Below, one piece after another: positions 55,223 to 63,703 of a stretch of DNA of 64,000 bases. The notes under the pieces were generated by a model. That model was not told the origin of the DNA. It saw only the letters and a list, made by a program, of their open reading frames with translations, and did no database searches. This DNA is from Nocardioides malaquae. Its GTDB lineage: Bacteria; Actinomycetota; Actinomycetes; Propionibacteriales; Nocardioidaceae. The position numbers and the translations under genes are program-made. Position 1 is the first letter of the stretch. The number at the start of each line of letters is the position of its first letter. The stretch is taken from the NCBI RefSeq assembly GCF_015070385.1, contig NZ_JADCSA010000005.1:1-64000 (forward strand), read 5' to 3'.

Positions 55223-55390
55223 ATGTGTGCACCCATCACCTGCCGCCAGTGCGGCAAGGTCACCTGGAGCGGCTGCGGCCAGCACGTCGCCGAGGTCAAG
55301 GCGATGGTCGGACCTGACCAGTGGTGCGACGGTCACGACCAGGTCGCGGACACCCGCAGCAACGTCTTCGGCTTCCGTCAGGGGCGTTGA
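55223..55390 (+). CDS. Small Cys/His-rich protein of the thioredoxin-rhodanese operon
   Basis: A 55-aa protein with CRQCGKVTWSGCGQHV near 7-22 and a later WCDGH, a zinc-finger-like set of cysteines. Similar short proteins occur widely in actinobacteria without known function. ATG 55223 has GGAGAAGGAG directly upstream. Thioredoxin follows after 3 nt. Confidence 0.82.
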   Translation: MCAPITCRQCGKVTWSGCGQHVAEVKAMVGPDQWCDGHDQVADTRSNVFGFRQGR

Positions 55391-55393
55391 CCG

Positions 55394-55744
55394 ATGGCCA
55401 CCCAGGTCCTGACGGGCGACAACTTTGAGTCGACCGTCCTGGACAACGACATCGTCTTCGTCGACTTCTGGGCGTCGTGGTGCGGTCCGTGCCGGATGTT
55501 CGCCCCCGTCTACGAGGCCGCCTCCCAGGCGCACCCGGACATCGTGTTCGGCAAGGTCGACACCGAGGCCGAGAGGACCCTGGCGGCAGCGGCGAAGATC
55601 TCCTCGATCCCCACGTTGATGGCCTTCAAGCAGGGCAATCTCATCTTCTCCCAGCCCGGCGCGATGGCGGCCCCGGCGTTCGACCAGCTGGTGGAGGCCG
55701 TGCGCGCCTTCGACGTGGAGCAGGCCGCCCGGGAGTCAGCGTGA
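55394..55744 (+). CDS. trxA: Thioredoxin
   Basis: A 116-aa cytoplasmic thioredoxin with active site WASWCGPCRMFAP (CGPC near 33-36) and cis-Pro SSIPTLMAF. Downstream overlap (GTGA) with a rhodanese-like lipoprotein links it to sulfane-sulfur or thiol stress. It is probably one of several thioredoxins in the genome. Confidence 0.93.
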   Translation: MATQVLTGDNFESTVLDNDIVFVDFWASWCGPCRMFAPVYEAASQAHPDIVFGKVDTEAERTLAAAAKISSIPTLMAFKQGNLIFSQPGAMAAPAFDQLVEAVRAFDVEQAARESA

Positions 55745-56055
55745 AGCACGCCACCACGCGGGCAGCCCGCCTGCTCGTGGCCCTGGCGACGGCGCTTCTG
55801 GCCACAGGGTTCCTCACTTCCTGCGGCAGCGACGGCGACTCCGGGTCTGCCGAGGGTGCAGAGGTGGGCGTCGAAGCCTTCGCAGAGCGCCTCGACGACC
55901 TCGATCCGGATGCGACCTACGCGGTCTACTGCCGAAGCGGCAGCCGTTCCGGGGTGGCCGTGGACCAGCTGGTGAGCGCAGGTTTCGACGACGTGGCGCA
56001 CCTCGGCGGCGGGATCGGTGCGTGGCAGTCGGCCGGGGGACCGGTCGAGCCCTGA
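55741..56055 (+). CDS. Rhodanese-domain lipoprotein
   Basis: A 104-aa protein: signal peptide with lipobox FLTSC (near 24-28) and a rhodanese domain with the active-site loop YCRSGSRSGVAVDQL (catalytic Cys near 64) and GGGIGAW. It would move sulfane sulfur outside the membrane. The domain is compact, lacking some N-terminal strands. Under the two CsoR/CstR-type sites it fits a persulfide-responsive operon. Confidence 0.9.
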   Translation: MKHATTRAARLLVALATALLATGFLTSCGSDGDSGSAEGAEVGVEAFAERLDDLDPDATYAVYCRSGSRSGVAVDQLVSAGFDDVAHLGGGIGAWQSAGGPVEP

Positions 56056-56098
56056 GGCGAGGCCAGAAGGATGCCGAGGTCCTCGACCTCGCGGCGCG

Positions 56099-56968
56099 TC
56101 AGGCGGGCACCGAAGGCACGACGGGCACCACGGCGACCGAGCTCCGGGAGCGTTCGATGACCGCGCTCGCCACCGACCCGGTGACCAGCCGTGTCAGGCC
56201 CGACATGGGGTGACGCCCCACGACGACCAGCTCCCACGCTCCTTCTTTGGGGGCCAGGGCCTGGTCGGTCAGCCCGTGCTTGAGGCTCAGCGTGACCTCG
56301 ACGTCGGGAAACTGCTCAGCCAGACCCGCGACGGCGGTGGCGAGGCCTGCGCGCAGCTCCTCCAGCTCGGGGTCCTGCACGTCTTCCCCCAACGCCTGGC
56401 GGTGCTGGGCCAGCGCGGCCGCGGCGTCCCAGTAGGAGTGCAGGACGGTCAACGGCAGGTCGCGCAGGGCGGCCTGGCGGTAGGCGAACTCCAACACCGG
56501 CCGTGACTCCGGGGCGCCGTCCGCGCCGACGACGATGCCGCGCCGCAGCGGCAAGTCGCCCGGTGGCCGCGACACCACGACGGGACAGCTCGCCCGGTGG
56601 CTCACCGCGGCGCCGACCGAACCCAGCAGCATGCTGCGCACCGTGCCGCGCCCCCGCGACCCGACCACCAGCAGGTGGGCGTGCTCAGAGACGTCCACGA
56701 GCACGTCACGAGGATCACCCGGCTGCACCGCGACCGTCACTCCTGTGGAACCGACGCCTGGCTCGAGTGAGCTCAGGGTCCGCGACAGGCTCTCCGTGTC
56801 GTCGGGATCGGTCAGGACGACGCCGAGTCGTCGATCCTCCAGGGCTGCCTGGTTGCTCGCCCACCGCAGGGCTCGCTCGGCGTGCGCGGAACCGTCCCAC
56901 CCCACGACGACGTGGTCGCGGAGCTCGCGGAGGTCTGAGGTGTGACGGGGGCCCATGTCGGTGTCCAT
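56099..56968 (-). CDS. Universal stress protein with two UspA domains
   Basis: A 289-aa tandem-UspA protein. Domain 1 (about 18-135) has VVGWDGSAHAERALRWA and the ATP-binding VVGSRGRGTVRSMLLGSV; domain 2 (about 145-288) has IVVGADGAPESRPVLEFA and VVGRHPMSGLTRLVTGSVAS. Such proteins are induced by hypoxia and stress in actinobacteria. The frame opens to 57541, but ATG 56968 is the only sensible start. It is convergent with the rhodanese gene. Confidence 0.9.
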   Translation of the reverse strand: MDTDMGPRHTSDLRELRDHVVVGWDGSAHAERALRWASNQAALEDRRLGVVLTDPDDTESLSRTLSSLEPGVGSTGVTVAVQPGDPRDVLVDVSEHAHLLVVGSRGRGTVRSMLLGSVGAAVSHRASCPVVVSRPPGDLPLRRGIVVGADGAPESRPVLEFAYRQAALRDLPLTVLHSYWDAAAALAQHRQALGEDVQDPELEELRAGLATAVAGLAEQFPDVEVTLSLKHGLTDQALAPKEGAWELVVVGRHPMSGLTRLVTGSVASAVIERSRSSVAVVPVVPSVPA

Positions 56969-57079
56969 GCCATGAGGGTGGCGCTGCCGTCGTGTTGCCG
57001 CAACCCTTCCGTCCCACGTGTCGGGGATCGGCGTTGCGTAGGGTGGGCGGGAAACTGACTGCTGGAGGAGAGGAACGAC

Positions 57080-57418
57080 ATGGAGAGCGTCGGACTGGTC
57101 GACCTGGTAGGGAACCTTCTCGAGAAGGCGCGCAGCGCCAGTGCGGGCCGGAGCGCCCAGACGGTGCACGGCGGTCAGGACCACCACCTGCGTCAGACAG
57201 TCATCGCCCTGGCCGGGGGTCGCGCACTCGGGGAGCACGAGAGCCCGGGTGAGGCCACCCTGCAGGTGCTCGAAGGAACGGTGCGACTCCACGCGGGGGA
57301 CGAGAGCTGGGAAGGCGCGGCGGGCGACTTCGTGCTCATCCCGCCGGTGCGTCACGACCTCGAGGCGGTCACCGACGCCGCGGTGCTTCTCTCGGTCGCG
57401 GTGCACGACATCTCCTGA
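57080..57418 (+). CDS. Cupin-domain protein
   Basis: A 112-aa single cupin. Motif 1-like GEHESPGEATLQVLEGTVRL (near 51-70) and motif 2 GDFVLIPPVRHDLEAV (near 82-97) supply the metal-binding Glu/His. A repeat of QTV near the start suggests a short helical lead. Role unknown; ATG 57080 has GAGGAGAGG upstream. It diverges from the Usp gene. Confidence 0.86.
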   Translation: MESVGLVDLVGNLLEKARSASAGRSAQTVHGGQDHHLRQTVIALAGGRALGEHESPGEATLQVLEGTVRLHAGDESWEGAAGDFVLIPPVRHDLEAVTDAAVLLSVAVHDIS

Positions 57419-57506
57419 GCCGGACCGGGGCGGCACCCGGGTCAGGGTTGACGCGCGAACGCCGGGGGTATGCGGTCCGAAACTGCGATCGAGGCGGAGG
57501 TGTGCC

Positions 57507-57779
57507 ATGCCCGCACGGAAGGACCCCGGGCCCAGCGTCAAGGATCCCGAGCTCTACGAGTCGTTGCGTGACGACGGCGCCAGCAAGGAGAAGGCGGCAA
57601 GGATCGCCAACGCAGCTGCGCGTTCGTCGCGCGCGGAGGTCGGACGACGGGGTGGCGAGTCCGGCTCCTACGAGGACTGGACGGTCCAGGAGCTGCGCGA
57701 CCGTGCGCGGGAGCTGGAGATCGAGGGCCGGTCGGGGATGCGGAAGTCCGAGCTCATCGACGCCCTGCGCCATCACTGA
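57507..57779 (+). CDS. Small Rho-N/SAP-like domain protein
   Basis: A 90-aa basic protein. The N-terminal half (YESLRDDGASKEKAARIAN) resembles a helix found in ChaB/plasmid-stabilisation-like families, and the C-terminal half WTVQELRDRARELEIEGRSG and RKSELIDALR is a Rho-N-like helix-extended-helix. Nucleic acid binding is inferred. ATG 57507 follows GGCGGAGG. Confidence 0.85.
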   Translation: MPARKDPGPSVKDPELYESLRDDGASKEKAARIANAAARSSRAEVGRRGGESGSYEDWTVQELRDRARELEIEGRSGMRKSELIDALRHH

Positions 57780-57820
57780 CCGCCCGCGTCCGACCGCCCG
57801 CGTCGGGGCGGCGTACGCCC

Positions 57821-58225
57821 TCAGTCGCCCTGCTGGCGGCGCCGGAGCAGGCCACCGGCGAAGAGCGCCCAGAGCACCAGCAGGGGCTGGAAGAAGAGCC
57901 GGACCAGACGCTTGCGGTCGGTGTCGAGACCGAAGGCGTCGGTGCCCTCCACGTACTGGGCCACGTTGCCGGGGAAGATGACGACGAAGAACGCGGCGAG
58001 CAGGGCGCCGAAGAGGCGCTTGTGCCGTGGGAGGGCGACGAGGCCCGCGCCCAGCGCGATCTCGACGACGCCGGAGCCCACGACGGTGAGGTCCTCGTCG
58101 ATCGGGAACCAGTCAGGCACCTGGGCCTGGAACTCCTGGCGCTGGGTCGTCAGGTGCATGACTCCCGCCCCGACCATCACGGAGCCGAGGGAGAGGCGGG
58201 CGACGGTCTGCGGCAATGAGGTCAT
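57821..58225 (-). CDS. DoxX-family membrane protein
   Basis: A 134-aa protein with four hydrophobic segments: about 7-26, 47-65, 70-90 and 110-126. The pattern VARLSLGSVMVGAGVMHL and the PGNVAQYVEG turn are typical of DoxX-like small membrane proteins of unknown function. The frame is open to 58552, but ATG 58225 fits the family length. Confidence 0.85.
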   Translation of the reverse strand: MTSLPQTVARLSLGSVMVGAGVMHLTTQRQEFQAQVPDWFPIDEDLTVVGSGVVEIALGAGLVALPRHKRLFGALLAAFFVVIFPGNVAQYVEGTDAFGLDTDRKRLVRLFFQPLLVLWALFAGGLLRRRQQGD

Positions 58226-58334
58226 GCGCGAAGCGTAGGCCCGCACGCAAGCAGAGTTTCGCCTCTCGGGGCGCCGGGTAACGCCTTGGTCAGGCGGTCG
58301 GAGCAGGTCCGGTCGCCGTGATCGGAGGCCCCGC

Positions 58335-59189
58335 ATGGCAGGACGGACGACCGAGCGCAGCCACACGGGGGCCGGAACACCCACCTCAGGGTCTGCCGGG
58401 ACTGCGAAGGCCTCGGCGGCGGATCGTGTCCGCCAGGCGGCGGTGCTGCTCGCGGCGGTCGTGTGCATCCTGGGTGGCGTGCTCGGTTCAGGTGTGTGGA
58501 TCGGCGAGCCGGTGGCCGAGGCCGCAGGTGGTGCGCTCTCCGCCGACGCCACCTTCCTGGCTCCCGCGGGCGCGGCCTTCTCCGTCTGGTCGGTGATCTA
58601 CGCCGCCCTCGTCGTCTTCACGGTCTGGCACACGTTGCCCGGCCGGGCCGCTGACGCGCTCGCGCGGACGGTCGGCTGGTGGGCCGCTGCCTCGATGGTG
58701 CTCAACGCAGTCTGGCTGTTGAGCATCCAGACCTCCTACCTCTGGCTCAGCATCCTCGTGATCCTCGGCCTCGCCCTCGTCCTGGGGCTCCTCCTCGTGC
58801 GTGCCAACGGCGTGGAGGGGGCCGGTGCCGGGCCGGTGGTCGTCGGGGTCACCTTCGGCCTCTACCTCGGATGGACGTCGGTTGCCACCTGCGCCAACGT
58901 CGCCGCCGTCCTGGTCGACGCCGGGGTGGACCCCGGGCGGCGCGTGGGCGAGCTGGTGGGGGTGGGCGTGCTCGCCGTGGTCTGCCTGCTGGTCTGGCTC
59001 CTGGCGACCCGGGTCGGCGTGGCGCGGTGGGCGGTCGTGGCCACCGTCGTGTGGGGGCTCGCCTGGATCGCCGTCGGACGTCTCGGTGACGAGCCGGAGT
59101 CCTTGGTCGTGGGAGTCGCCGCCGTCGTGGCGGCCGGAGCGAGCGTGCTCCTGACCGCCCTCGCCTCGCGGACCGTGCGCAGGTCGTGA
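58335..59189 (+). CDS. TspO-like (tryptophan-rich sensory protein-like) membrane protein
   Basis: A 284-aa membrane protein with seven to eight helices. FLAPAGAAFSVWSVIYAALV (near 75-94) matches the conserved start of TspO/MBR-type proteins, and NAVWLLSIQTSYLWLSILVI and FGLYLGWTSVATCANVAAV resemble later helices. It has an extra-long N-terminus compared with classical TspO. A role in tetrapyrrole or stress sensing is a family inference. It ends overlapping the topoisomerase gene (TGATG). Confidence 0.8.
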   Translation: MAGRTTERSHTGAGTPTSGSAGTAKASAADRVRQAAVLLAAVVCILGGVLGSGVWIGEPVAEAAGGALSADATFLAPAGAAFSVWSVIYAALVVFTVWHTLPGRAADALARTVGWWAAASMVLNAVWLLSIQTSYLWLSILVILGLALVLGLLLVRANGVEGAGAGPVVVGVTFGLYLGWTSVATCANVAAVLVDAGVDPGRRVGELVGVGVLAVVCLLVWLLATRVGVARWAVVATVVWGLAWIAVGRLGDEPESLVVGVAAVVAAGASVLLTALASRTVRRS

Positions 59190-60202
59190 TGGCGCTGCGC
59201 CAGAGCTCCCCGGAGGAACCGGGCTGGACCCGGAGAAGATCCGGGAAGGGGTTCTCGTGGCGTGACGCCGACGGACACCTGCTCGGTCCTGCCGACCGGG
59301 ACCGCGCGAAGGCACTGGTGATCCCGCCGGCCTGGGAGGACGTGTGGGTCTGCGCCGACCCGAACGGACACCTGCAGGCGGTGGGCACGGACGCTGCTGG
59401 CCGTCGTCAGTACCTCTACCACCCGCAGTGGCGCGCGCAGCGCGACGCCGAGAAGTTCGAGCGCTCCCTCGCCTTCGGGCAGGCCCTCGGTCGGGCCCGG
59501 GGCCTGGTGAGCAAGCACCTCGCGGACGAGGACGTCACCGCCCGGCGCGCGTGCGCCGTGGCCTTCCGGCTCCTCGACCGGGGCAGCTTCCGCATTGGCT
59601 CCGACGTGTACGCCGACGAGAACGGCAGCTTCGGCCTCACCACCCTCAGGCCCGACCACGTCAGGCTCAGCAAGGGGGTCCTCACCTTCGACTTCGTCGG
59701 GAAGTCCGAGGTGGAGCACCACGTCGAGGTCGACGACCCCGACGTCATCGATGCCATCTGCACGATGCGACGGCGCCGCTCCGCCAAGGGCACGCTGCTG
59801 GCCTACCGCGACGGGAGCGTCTGGCGCCAGCTCGCGCCCGAGGCGGTCAACGACTACATCCGGCAGGTCACTCGCCTCGACGTGACCGCCAAGGACTTCC
59901 GCACCTGGCACGGCACGCTGGTGGCCGCCGCCACGCTCGGTCTGGCGGGTCCCCGGAGCAGCGAGAAGGAACAGCAGGTGGAGATCCGCGGCGCGGTGCA
60001 GGCGGCGGCAGACCTGCTCGGCAACACTCCCGCCCTGGCGCGCAGCGCCTACGTCGACCCGCGCGTCCTCACCGCCTACGAGGAGGGTCGAGTGGTCCCT
60101 GCCGCCTGTGCCCGGCGCGCCCTCGGGGACGTGGCGCGGCTGCGCCCGCTGGAGCTGGCGCTCCTCAAGCTCATCCGGGCGGGTGAGGCCGTCGCCGCAT
60201 GA
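59189..60202 (+). CDS. DNA topoisomerase IB
   Basis: A 337-aa bacterial type IB topoisomerase. Catalytic residues can be seen: Arg in GSFRIGSDVYA, Lys in VGKSEVEHHV, Arg and His in DFRTWHGTLVAA, and the Tyr nucleophile in ARSAYVDPRVL near 285. It nicks and relaxes DNA through a 3'-phosphotyrosine. ATG 59189 is used; GTG 59186 is equally possible. Confidence 0.93.
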   Translation: MALRQSSPEEPGWTRRRSGKGFSWRDADGHLLGPADRDRAKALVIPPAWEDVWVCADPNGHLQAVGTDAAGRRQYLYHPQWRAQRDAEKFERSLAFGQALGRARGLVSKHLADEDVTARRACAVAFRLLDRGSFRIGSDVYADENGSFGLTTLRPDHVRLSKGVLTFDFVGKSEVEHHVEVDDPDVIDAICTMRRRRSAKGTLLAYRDGSVWRQLAPEAVNDYIRQVTRLDVTAKDFRTWHGTLVAAATLGLAGPRSSEKEQQVEIRGAVQAAADLLGNTPALARSAYVDPRVLTAYEEGRVVPAACARRALGDVARLRPLELALLKLIRAGEAVAA

Positions 60203-60260
60203 GCCGGGCGGGCCCGGGGTAGGCGGACCGTCAGTGACGACCACCACCCAGGAGGCACGC

Positions 60261-61226
60261 ATGACACGGTTCGGATACTTCCTCACCTGCGAGGAGTACA
60301 CACCCGACGAGCTCATCGAGCAGGCAGTGCTGGCCGAGGAGGCCGGCTTCGAGGCCCTCTGGATCAGCGACCACTTCCACCCGTGGAACGACGAGCAGGG
60401 CGAGAGTGCCTTCGTCTGGTCGGTGATCGGGGCCCTCTCCCAGGCGTGCAACCTGCCCGTCACCACCGCAGTCACCTGCCCCACGGTGAGGATCCACCCC
60501 GCGATCGTGGCCCAGGCGGCAGCGACCAGCGCGGCGATGCTCAAGGGCAGGTTCATCCTGGGGCTGGGCAGCGGCGAGGCTCTCAACGAGCACATCCTCG
60601 GTGACCCGTGGCCGTCTGCGGACATCCGGCTCGAGATGCTCGAGGAGGCGGTCGAACTCATCCGCGAGCTGTGGAAGGGCGACTTCGTCACCCACCGCGG
60701 GGAGTACTACACCACCGACACCGCCCGGATCTACACCCTGCCGGAACAGCCGCCCGAGATCTGGATCTCGGGTTTCGGGCCCAAGGCGACCGACCTGGCG
60801 GCGCGCATCGGCGACGGCTACGTCACCACAACTCCGGACCGTGAGCTGTTGCAGCGGTTCCTCGACGGCTCGGGCGGCAAGCCCGCGATGATCGGGATCA
60901 AGGTCAGCTGGGCTCCCACGCAGGAGGAGGGCATCGACCACGCGCACCGTCTCTGGGGCACCAGCGGGTTGCCCGGTGAGCTCGCGCAGGTGCTCCCGTC
61001 GCCGCGTCACTTCGAGCAGGGGGCCGAGCTCGTGACCAAGGAGCAGACGGCCTCGACCGTCACGTGCGGGTCTGACCTCGACGCCCATGTCGCCGCACTC
61101 ACGGAGTGTGTGGAGGCGGGGTTCGAGGAGGTCTACGTCGCCAACATGGGCCCGCACTGGCGCGAGATGATCCGCGAGTACGGGAAGTCCGTCCTGCCGC
61201 GACTGCGCGGGGAGGGGTCGGCCTGA
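60261..61226 (+). CDS. F420-dependent LLM-class oxidoreductase
   Basis: A 321-aa TIM-barrel LLM-family enzyme close to F420-dependent glucose-6-phosphate dehydrogenase-type proteins. WISDHFHPWNDEQGES (near 34-49), TAVTCPTVRIHPAIVAQAAA, LGLGSGEALNEH and WISGFGPKATDLAARIGDGY line the coenzyme pocket. Use of F420 is inferred; the substrate is unknown. ATG 60261 follows GGAGG by 5 nt. Confidence 0.9.
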   Translation: MTRFGYFLTCEEYTPDELIEQAVLAEEAGFEALWISDHFHPWNDEQGESAFVWSVIGALSQACNLPVTTAVTCPTVRIHPAIVAQAAATSAAMLKGRFILGLGSGEALNEHILGDPWPSADIRLEMLEEAVELIRELWKGDFVTHRGEYYTTDTARIYTLPEQPPEIWISGFGPKATDLAARIGDGYVTTTPDRELLQRFLDGSGGKPAMIGIKVSWAPTQEEGIDHAHRLWGTSGLPGELAQVLPSPRHFEQGAELVTKEQTASTVTCGSDLDAHVAALTECVEAGFEEVYVANMGPHWREMIREYGKSVLPRLRGEGSA

Positions 61227-61245
61227 GCGCCTCCCCGCGCGGCGG

Positions 61246-61407
61246 TCACGGCTTGCGGCGGCCCTTCGGGTCGCTGTCGGGCGTCACGTCCTGGCGGTCC
61301 GGGTCGTGGGCGACCTTCTCGGAACGACGGGCGTCGAGCCACCAGAGGAGGAAGAAGAGCCCGGCGAGGGCCACGACGGGGATGAGGTAGATCAGCACGG
61401 TGTCCAT
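61246..61407 (-). CDS. Small membrane protein (53 aa)
   Basis: A 53-aa protein read from the minus strand: MDTVLIYLIPVVALAGLFF then a short LLWWLDARR, a single helix followed by a basic/acidic tail with SEKVAHDPDRQDV and KGRRKP. The codon positions are GC3-rich, as in the neighbours. It fills the gap convergent to the LLM gene. Similar small single-span proteins exist in actinobacteria. No ribosome site stands out. Confidence 0.6.
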   Translation of the reverse strand: MDTVLIYLIPVVALAGLFFLLWWLDARRSEKVAHDPDRQDVTPDSDPKGRRKP

Positions 61408-61571
61408 GGTGGTCTCGTTACCCACCTGCTCGAGGGTCTACGCACGGGGGATTCATCCGTCGGACAGCGGCCACCGTGAGCAGAAAGTCGCACCCGTCGA
61501 GTGTGGAACGTCGGTGAGCGGGTAGGTGGAGTGCCGTACGCCCGAGAGACACACCGACCCAGGAGGTAACG

Positions 61572-61766
61572 ATGGGCTTCGACGACAAGGCCAAGCACAA
61601 GGTCGAGGACATGGTGGGCCGTGGCAAGGAAGCCACCGGCGCCGCGACGGACGACGACTCCCTGCGCGCGGAGGGCAAGGCCGACCAGACCAAGGCGGGC
61701 GTCAAGGACAAGGTGACCGACATCAAGGACAAGGTCAACGACAAGATCGACGACATCGGTTCCTGA
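61572..61766 (+). CDS. CsbD-family stress protein
   Basis: A 64-aa, Lys/Asp-rich, helix-prone CsbD protein: DKAKHKVEDMVGRGKEATG and EGKADQTKAGVKDKVTDIKD. CsbD-like proteins are induced by general stress; no biochemical role is known. A strong AGGAGGTAAC site lies 2 nt before the ATG region, so high expression is likely. A terminator follows. Confidence 0.92.
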   Translation: MGFDDKAKHKVEDMVGRGKEATGAATDDDSLRAEGKADQTKAGVKDKVTDIKDKVNDKIDDIGS

Positions 61767-61779
61767 CCCTCCGTCAAAG

Positions 61780-61820
61780 GCCCCGCCCCACCACGTGTGC
61801 AACGTGGTCGGAGGCGGGGC
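61780..61820 (+). terminator. Terminator after csbD
   Basis: GCCCCGCC (61780-61787) pairs with GGCGGGGC (61813-61820), with an inner CCACGT/ACGTGG stem. TTCGTCGT follows, giving little T-run. It separates csbD from the channel gene. Confidence 0.75.
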
Positions 61821-61842
61821 TTCGTCGTGCTAGACACATGGG

Positions 61843-62463
61843 GTGCCGTCGTTCCCGCCCCTCTTCGTGGTCCTGGACCTCTGCGGCGTCCTGGCGTTCG
61901 CCGTCAACGGCGCGCTGACCGCCCTCCGTCTGACCCGCCTCGACGTCGTGGGGGTGGTCACCCTCGCCATGTTCACGGCTCTGGGCGGGGGCATGGTCCG
62001 CGACATCGTCCTGGGCGACCTGCCGCCTGCCAGCTTCCTCGACTGGCGTTACCTGGCCGTGGCGGCGACGGGAGGACTGGTTGCCTTCGTGTTCGGACGT
62101 CATCTCGAACGAGTCTCCGGACCCATCACCGTGCTCGACGCCGCGGGCTTGAGCCTCTTCGCGGTCGTGGGCGCCGCCAAGGCCCTCGAGTTCGGTACCG
62201 GTCCGGTGCAGGCGGTGATCCTCGGGACCGTCACCGCCGTCGGTGGAGGGACGTTGCGCGACGTCCTGATCCGGGAGGTGCCCACGGTCCTGGCCAGCGA
62301 CCTGTACGCCATTCCCGCCATGCTGGGTGCGTCGCTCCTGGTGGCCTGCGCGGCCCTGGGCGTTCCGGCCCTCGCCGCTGCGGGCGTCGCGGCTCTCGGG
62401 TGCTTCACGCTGCGGATGGTCGGCGTGCGGTTCAACCTCCACGCGCCCGCACCGCGACGGTGA
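61843..62463 (+). CDS. TRIC-type cation channel family protein (UPF0126)
   Basis: A 206-aa membrane protein with seven hydrophobic segments and internal duplication: the glycine-rich ALGGGMVRDIVLGDLPP (first half) is echoed by AVGGGTLRDVLIREVPT (second half). This GGGXXRD pattern is diagnostic for prokaryotic trimeric intracellular cation channels, which conduct K+. GTG 61843 is used. Confidence 0.9.
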   Translation: MPSFPPLFVVLDLCGVLAFAVNGALTALRLTRLDVVGVVTLAMFTALGGGMVRDIVLGDLPPASFLDWRYLAVAATGGLVAFVFGRHLERVSGPITVLDAAGLSLFAVVGAAKALEFGTGPVQAVILGTVTAVGGGTLRDVLIREVPTVLASDLYAIPAMLGASLLVACAALGVPALAAAGVAALGCFTLRMVGVRFNLHAPAPRR

Positions 62464-62545
62464 TCGCCGCCGAACGACGCGGTGCCGACGCCCGCTCGAG
62501 CACCGCCCCGGACAGACTGTCGGTGGTCGTCCCTAGCCTGAAGGC

Positions 62546-63703
62546 ATGAGGATCCTCCACACCTCCGACTGGCACATCGGGCGCACCTTCCACCAGCACT
62601 CGACCCTCGAGGCCTTGGGCCAGGTGCTCGACGCGCTGGTCGACCTGGTGGCCCGCCACGAGGTCGACATGGTCGTGGTCGCCGGAGACGTCTTCGACTC
62701 CTCCATGCCGTCCGCAGACGCGGTCCGGGAGCTCGACCGCGTCCTCGTGGCGTTGAGCCGCACGGGCGCCACCGTGCTGGTCACCAGTGGCAACCACGAC
62801 TCACCCGTACGCCTCGGCGCCCGCGCCGCGTTCACGGCGGAGGTGGGGGTCCACGTCCTCACCCGCCCCGAGGAGCTGGCCCGGCCGGTCACGGTCCACG
62901 ACGCCCACGGACCCGTGCACGTCTACGGCATCCCGTTCCTCGAGCCCACGTTGGTGCGGCACCTGTGGCCGGCCGAACGGGGGCGCAGCCAGGCCGCGGT
63001 CATGCGCTGTGCCCTGGCCGAGGTGCGCTCCGACCTGGAGTCCCGCGGCGGGGGCCGCTCGGTCGTCGTGGCGCACACGTTCGTCAACGGCGCCGAGGGG
63101 GAGTCCTGTGAGTCCGAACGCGGGATCACCTCCGGTGGGGTCGATCGCGTGCCGGTGCCGGCCTTCGACGGGTTCGACTACGTCGCTCTCGGCCACATCC
63201 ACGGTCGGAGCACGTTGGCCCCGGGTGTCCGCTACAGCGGTGCACCCCTGCACCTCTCCTTCTCCGAGCAGGACAAGCCACGGGGGGCCTGGCTCGTCGA
63301 CCTGGGGGAGGAGGGGCTGGAGGCCGTCACCTGGCTCGACCTGCCGGTCCCGCGACCGCTGGTGACGGTGGAGGGCGAGCTGACCGACCTCCTGGAGGAT
63401 CCGGACCTCGCTGTCCACGAAGGCGCATGGGTACGAGCGCGTCTGACGGACCGCACCCGCCCCCTGGACCCGATGCGGCGTCTCCAGGTCCGGTTCCCCC
63501 ACTGCGCGGTGCTGGACTTCGTCGGCAGGACACCGTCCTCTCCCGAGAGGACGGACCGGCAACGTCTGGTGACGCTCTCCGACGACGAGGTGGTGGGTGA
63601 GTTCCTGCGCCACGTGCGTGAGGGTGAAGGCCCGTCCGAGGCCGAGGAGGCCCTGGTGCACGAGGCGCTGGGTGCGGTGCGGGCCGGGGTGTCGTCACGA
63701 TGA
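62546..63703 (+). CDS. sbcD: Exonuclease SbcCD subunit D
   Basis: A 385-aa metallophosphoesterase: HTSDWHIG (near 5-12), VVVAGDVFDS (near 44-53), VTSGNHDSP (near 80-88), VVVAHTF and ALGHIHGR bind two Mn ions. With SbcC it cuts hairpins and DNA ends and limits palindromes. The stop overlaps sbcC (ATGA). Confidence 0.94.
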   Translation: MRILHTSDWHIGRTFHQHSTLEALGQVLDALVDLVARHEVDMVVVAGDVFDSSMPSADAVRELDRVLVALSRTGATVLVTSGNHDSPVRLGARAAFTAEVGVHVLTRPEELARPVTVHDAHGPVHVYGIPFLEPTLVRHLWPAERGRSQAAVMRCALAEVRSDLESRGGGRSVVVAHTFVNGAEGESCESERGITSGGVDRVPVPAFDGFDYVALGHIHGRSTLAPGVRYSGAPLHLSFSEQDKPRGAWLVDLGEEGLEAVTWLDLPVPRPLVTVEGELTDLLEDPDLAVHEGAWVRARLTDRTRPLDPMRRLQVRFPHCAVLDFVGRTPSSPERTDRQRLVTLSDDEVVGEFLRHVREGEGPSEAEEALVHEALGAVRAGVSSR

